Shown here: piece by piece, positions 63,270 to 64,000 of the stretch
Layout of the letters: every line of letters begins with the position of its first letter
Numbering within the stretch: the stretch's first letter is position 1
Virus record (IMG/VR): IMGVR_UViG_3300005056_000003
Span: 1-64,000 of that record
DNA from: a virus
DNA length: 64,000 bases
Reading direction: 5' to 3' (one strand)
The notes under the pieces: generated by a model
The model's database searches: none
The model's input: the letters and a program-made list of their open reading frames with translations, nothing else
Told to the model about the DNA's origin: nothing
Translations under genes and position numbers: made by a program

Positions 63270-63541
63270 TTGTTAAGGAGTCTTTTTATTTTTCTAATCA
63301 GATATACTAACCCAATTTTTTCCGCCACATATTTTATTCCATATTTTTTTAAATCTTCATAAAAGCTTATAGTCCCGTAAGTCGCTGCTGCTGTGAATAT
63401 AAAAAGGTTACACGACCAAAAAAAAACAGACCAATTATTATCTCCCATATCTGCTTCCGTTAATATCACAACGCCCATAATTCCCATATAAGCCCATAAT
63501 AAACAAACCAATACTTTAGGTAATCTTACTCTTTCATCCAT
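63266..63541 (-). CDS. two-span membrane protein
   Basis: 91 residues: LPKVLVCLLWAYMGIMGVVI and WSVFFWSCNLFIFTAAATYG. Basic end (YLIRKIKRLLNK). Overlaps its neighbours by 4 and 16 bases. Possibly a second holin or antiholin. Confidence 0.5.
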   Translation of the reverse strand: MDERVRLPKVLVCLLWAYMGIMGVVILTEADMGDNNWSVFFWSCNLFIFTAAATYGTISFYEDLKKYGIKYVAEKIGLVYLIRKIKRLLNK

Positions 63542-63879
63542 TTGTACCCTATTAAATAATAAAACAATCCTATAAATACAGCAAACGCGATCACTATAAT
63601 GTCTGATTTAGCATAAGTTAAAACCCCTGACATTTTATCTACAATAGATAACGCAACGACTACAGAAGTAGCGAATATCAAAGCTCTCGACTCTCTTGAT
63701 GGTTTAAAAATTGAGCTTATTAATAATATAAAAAACATTGTTTCAAATATCATTTCTCTAAGCACCATATACCCGTCCCATGCTAGTCTTTCAATTTTGT
63801 AGTTTGGATAAAAATAAGCTGCCAACCAATAATTAGAAAACCAAAGAACTATAAATAATATGACTAATATATTTTTCAT
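63526..63879 (-). CDS. four-span membrane protein
   Basis: 117 residues, four hydrophobic stretches (ILVILFIVLWFSNYWLAAYF, MIFETMFFILLISSIF, ALIFATSVVVALSIV, IVIAFAVFIGLFYYLIG). Shares ATGA with the upstream gene's stop. Lysis-related by position. Confidence 0.5.
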   Translation of the reverse strand: MKNILVILFIVLWFSNYWLAAYFYPNYKIERLAWDGYMVLREMIFETMFFILLISSIFKPSRESRALIFATSVVVALSIVDKMSGVLTYAKSDIIVIAFAVFIGLFYYLIGYKWMKE

Positions 63880-64000
63880 TGTTTTGGTGGTGGCGGTGGT
63901 GGAGATGACGGATTGGTAGTGTCTCCTTTTTGCTGATCTATGTCAGTTAAATCTCTATTACCCGCACCTTGAATACTCGTTACTTTTGAAGATAATACTT
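63876..64000 (-). CDS. Pro-rich C-terminus of a gene cut by the right edge
   Basis: The last 40 codons of a leftward gene: SSKVTSIQGAGNRDLTDIDQ, then QKGDTTNPSSPPPPPPKQ, stop TGA 63876-63878. Poly-Pro tail like that of the structural protein at 10063-10413. N-terminus lies outside the window. Confidence 0.6.
   Translation of the reverse strand, partial: VLSSKVTSIQGAGNRDLTDIDQQKGDTTNPSSPPPPPPKQ

Noticed and set aside
1-64000. Terminase, portal, polymerase, integrase or SmpB gene
   Set aside because: Looked for by motif in the listed proteins but none was recognisable in this window.

Overview
The window is an AT-rich stretch of a tailed double-stranded DNA phage. It contains no host housekeeping genes, no rRNA and no integrase. 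The host is very probably a flavobacterium (Bacteroidetes). Reasons: the best promoters match the Bacteroidetes pattern TTTG-N17-21-TAnnTTTG; several small secreted proteins have flavobacterial-type signal peptides; Shine-Dalgarno sequences are mostly absent; and some families, such as the DUF3127 ssDNA-binding protein, are typical of that phylum. The virion genes (scaffold, major capsid protein, connector-type proteins, one 1392-residue tail protein, internal-virion-type proteins) suggest a short-tailed podovirus-like particle, perhaps of crAss-like or related flavophage type. Terminase and portal are not seen and probably lie beyond an edge; both edges cut genes.

Layout. (1) 1-13.9 kb, leftward: virion genes in the order scaffold, major capsid protein, two small structural proteins, connectors, giant tail protein, internal proteins. 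Strong terminators follow the capsid gene and the small structural genes, and each is followed by a new promoter. (2) 13.9-30.6 kb, leftward: regulation, replication and recombination. These are an XRE repressor-like protein, DnaC-like loader, DUF4373 initiator-like protein, a stand-alone DnaA domain IV protein, YopX-like proteins, SbcC-like ATPase, RecE-like exonuclease, ERF annealing protein, GIY-YIG nuclease and cytosine methyltransferase. (3) 30.6-42 kb, leftward: more than 35 tiny genes of unknown function. The 30.6-34 kb part is separated by related, repeated spacers like a cassette array. (4) 41.95-43.4 kb: a 1.4-kb non-coding region with iterons, palindromes and operator-like repeats, the likely origin and control region. 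(5) 43.4-47.3 kb, rightward: a small winged-helix, RepL-like gene behind an attenuator, then a tmRNA encoded in circularly permuted order, then small genes and a ParB/Srx-fold protein preceded by a structured RNA with a terminator. (6) 47.4-64 kb, leftward: DEDDh exonuclease with an inserted membrane hairpin, HAD phosphatase, kinase-like protein, NinG, ssDNA-binding protein, fibre proteins, spanin-like pair, cell-wall peptidase and holin-like membrane proteins.

The most unusual element is the permuted tmRNA (43911-44164). It has its own promoter, a matching 7-bp acceptor stem, a T arm, a long-range helix and a candidate tag frame ending in AVA. Three further promoter-to-terminator small RNAs are proposed, at 17650-17742, 45619-45711 and 61814-61911. 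Three isolated rightward loci embedded in the leftward blocks (3830, 13976, 55903) appear to be driven by promoters so close to their ATG that the mRNAs would be leaderless. All calls rest on reading the sequence; no database search was possible.
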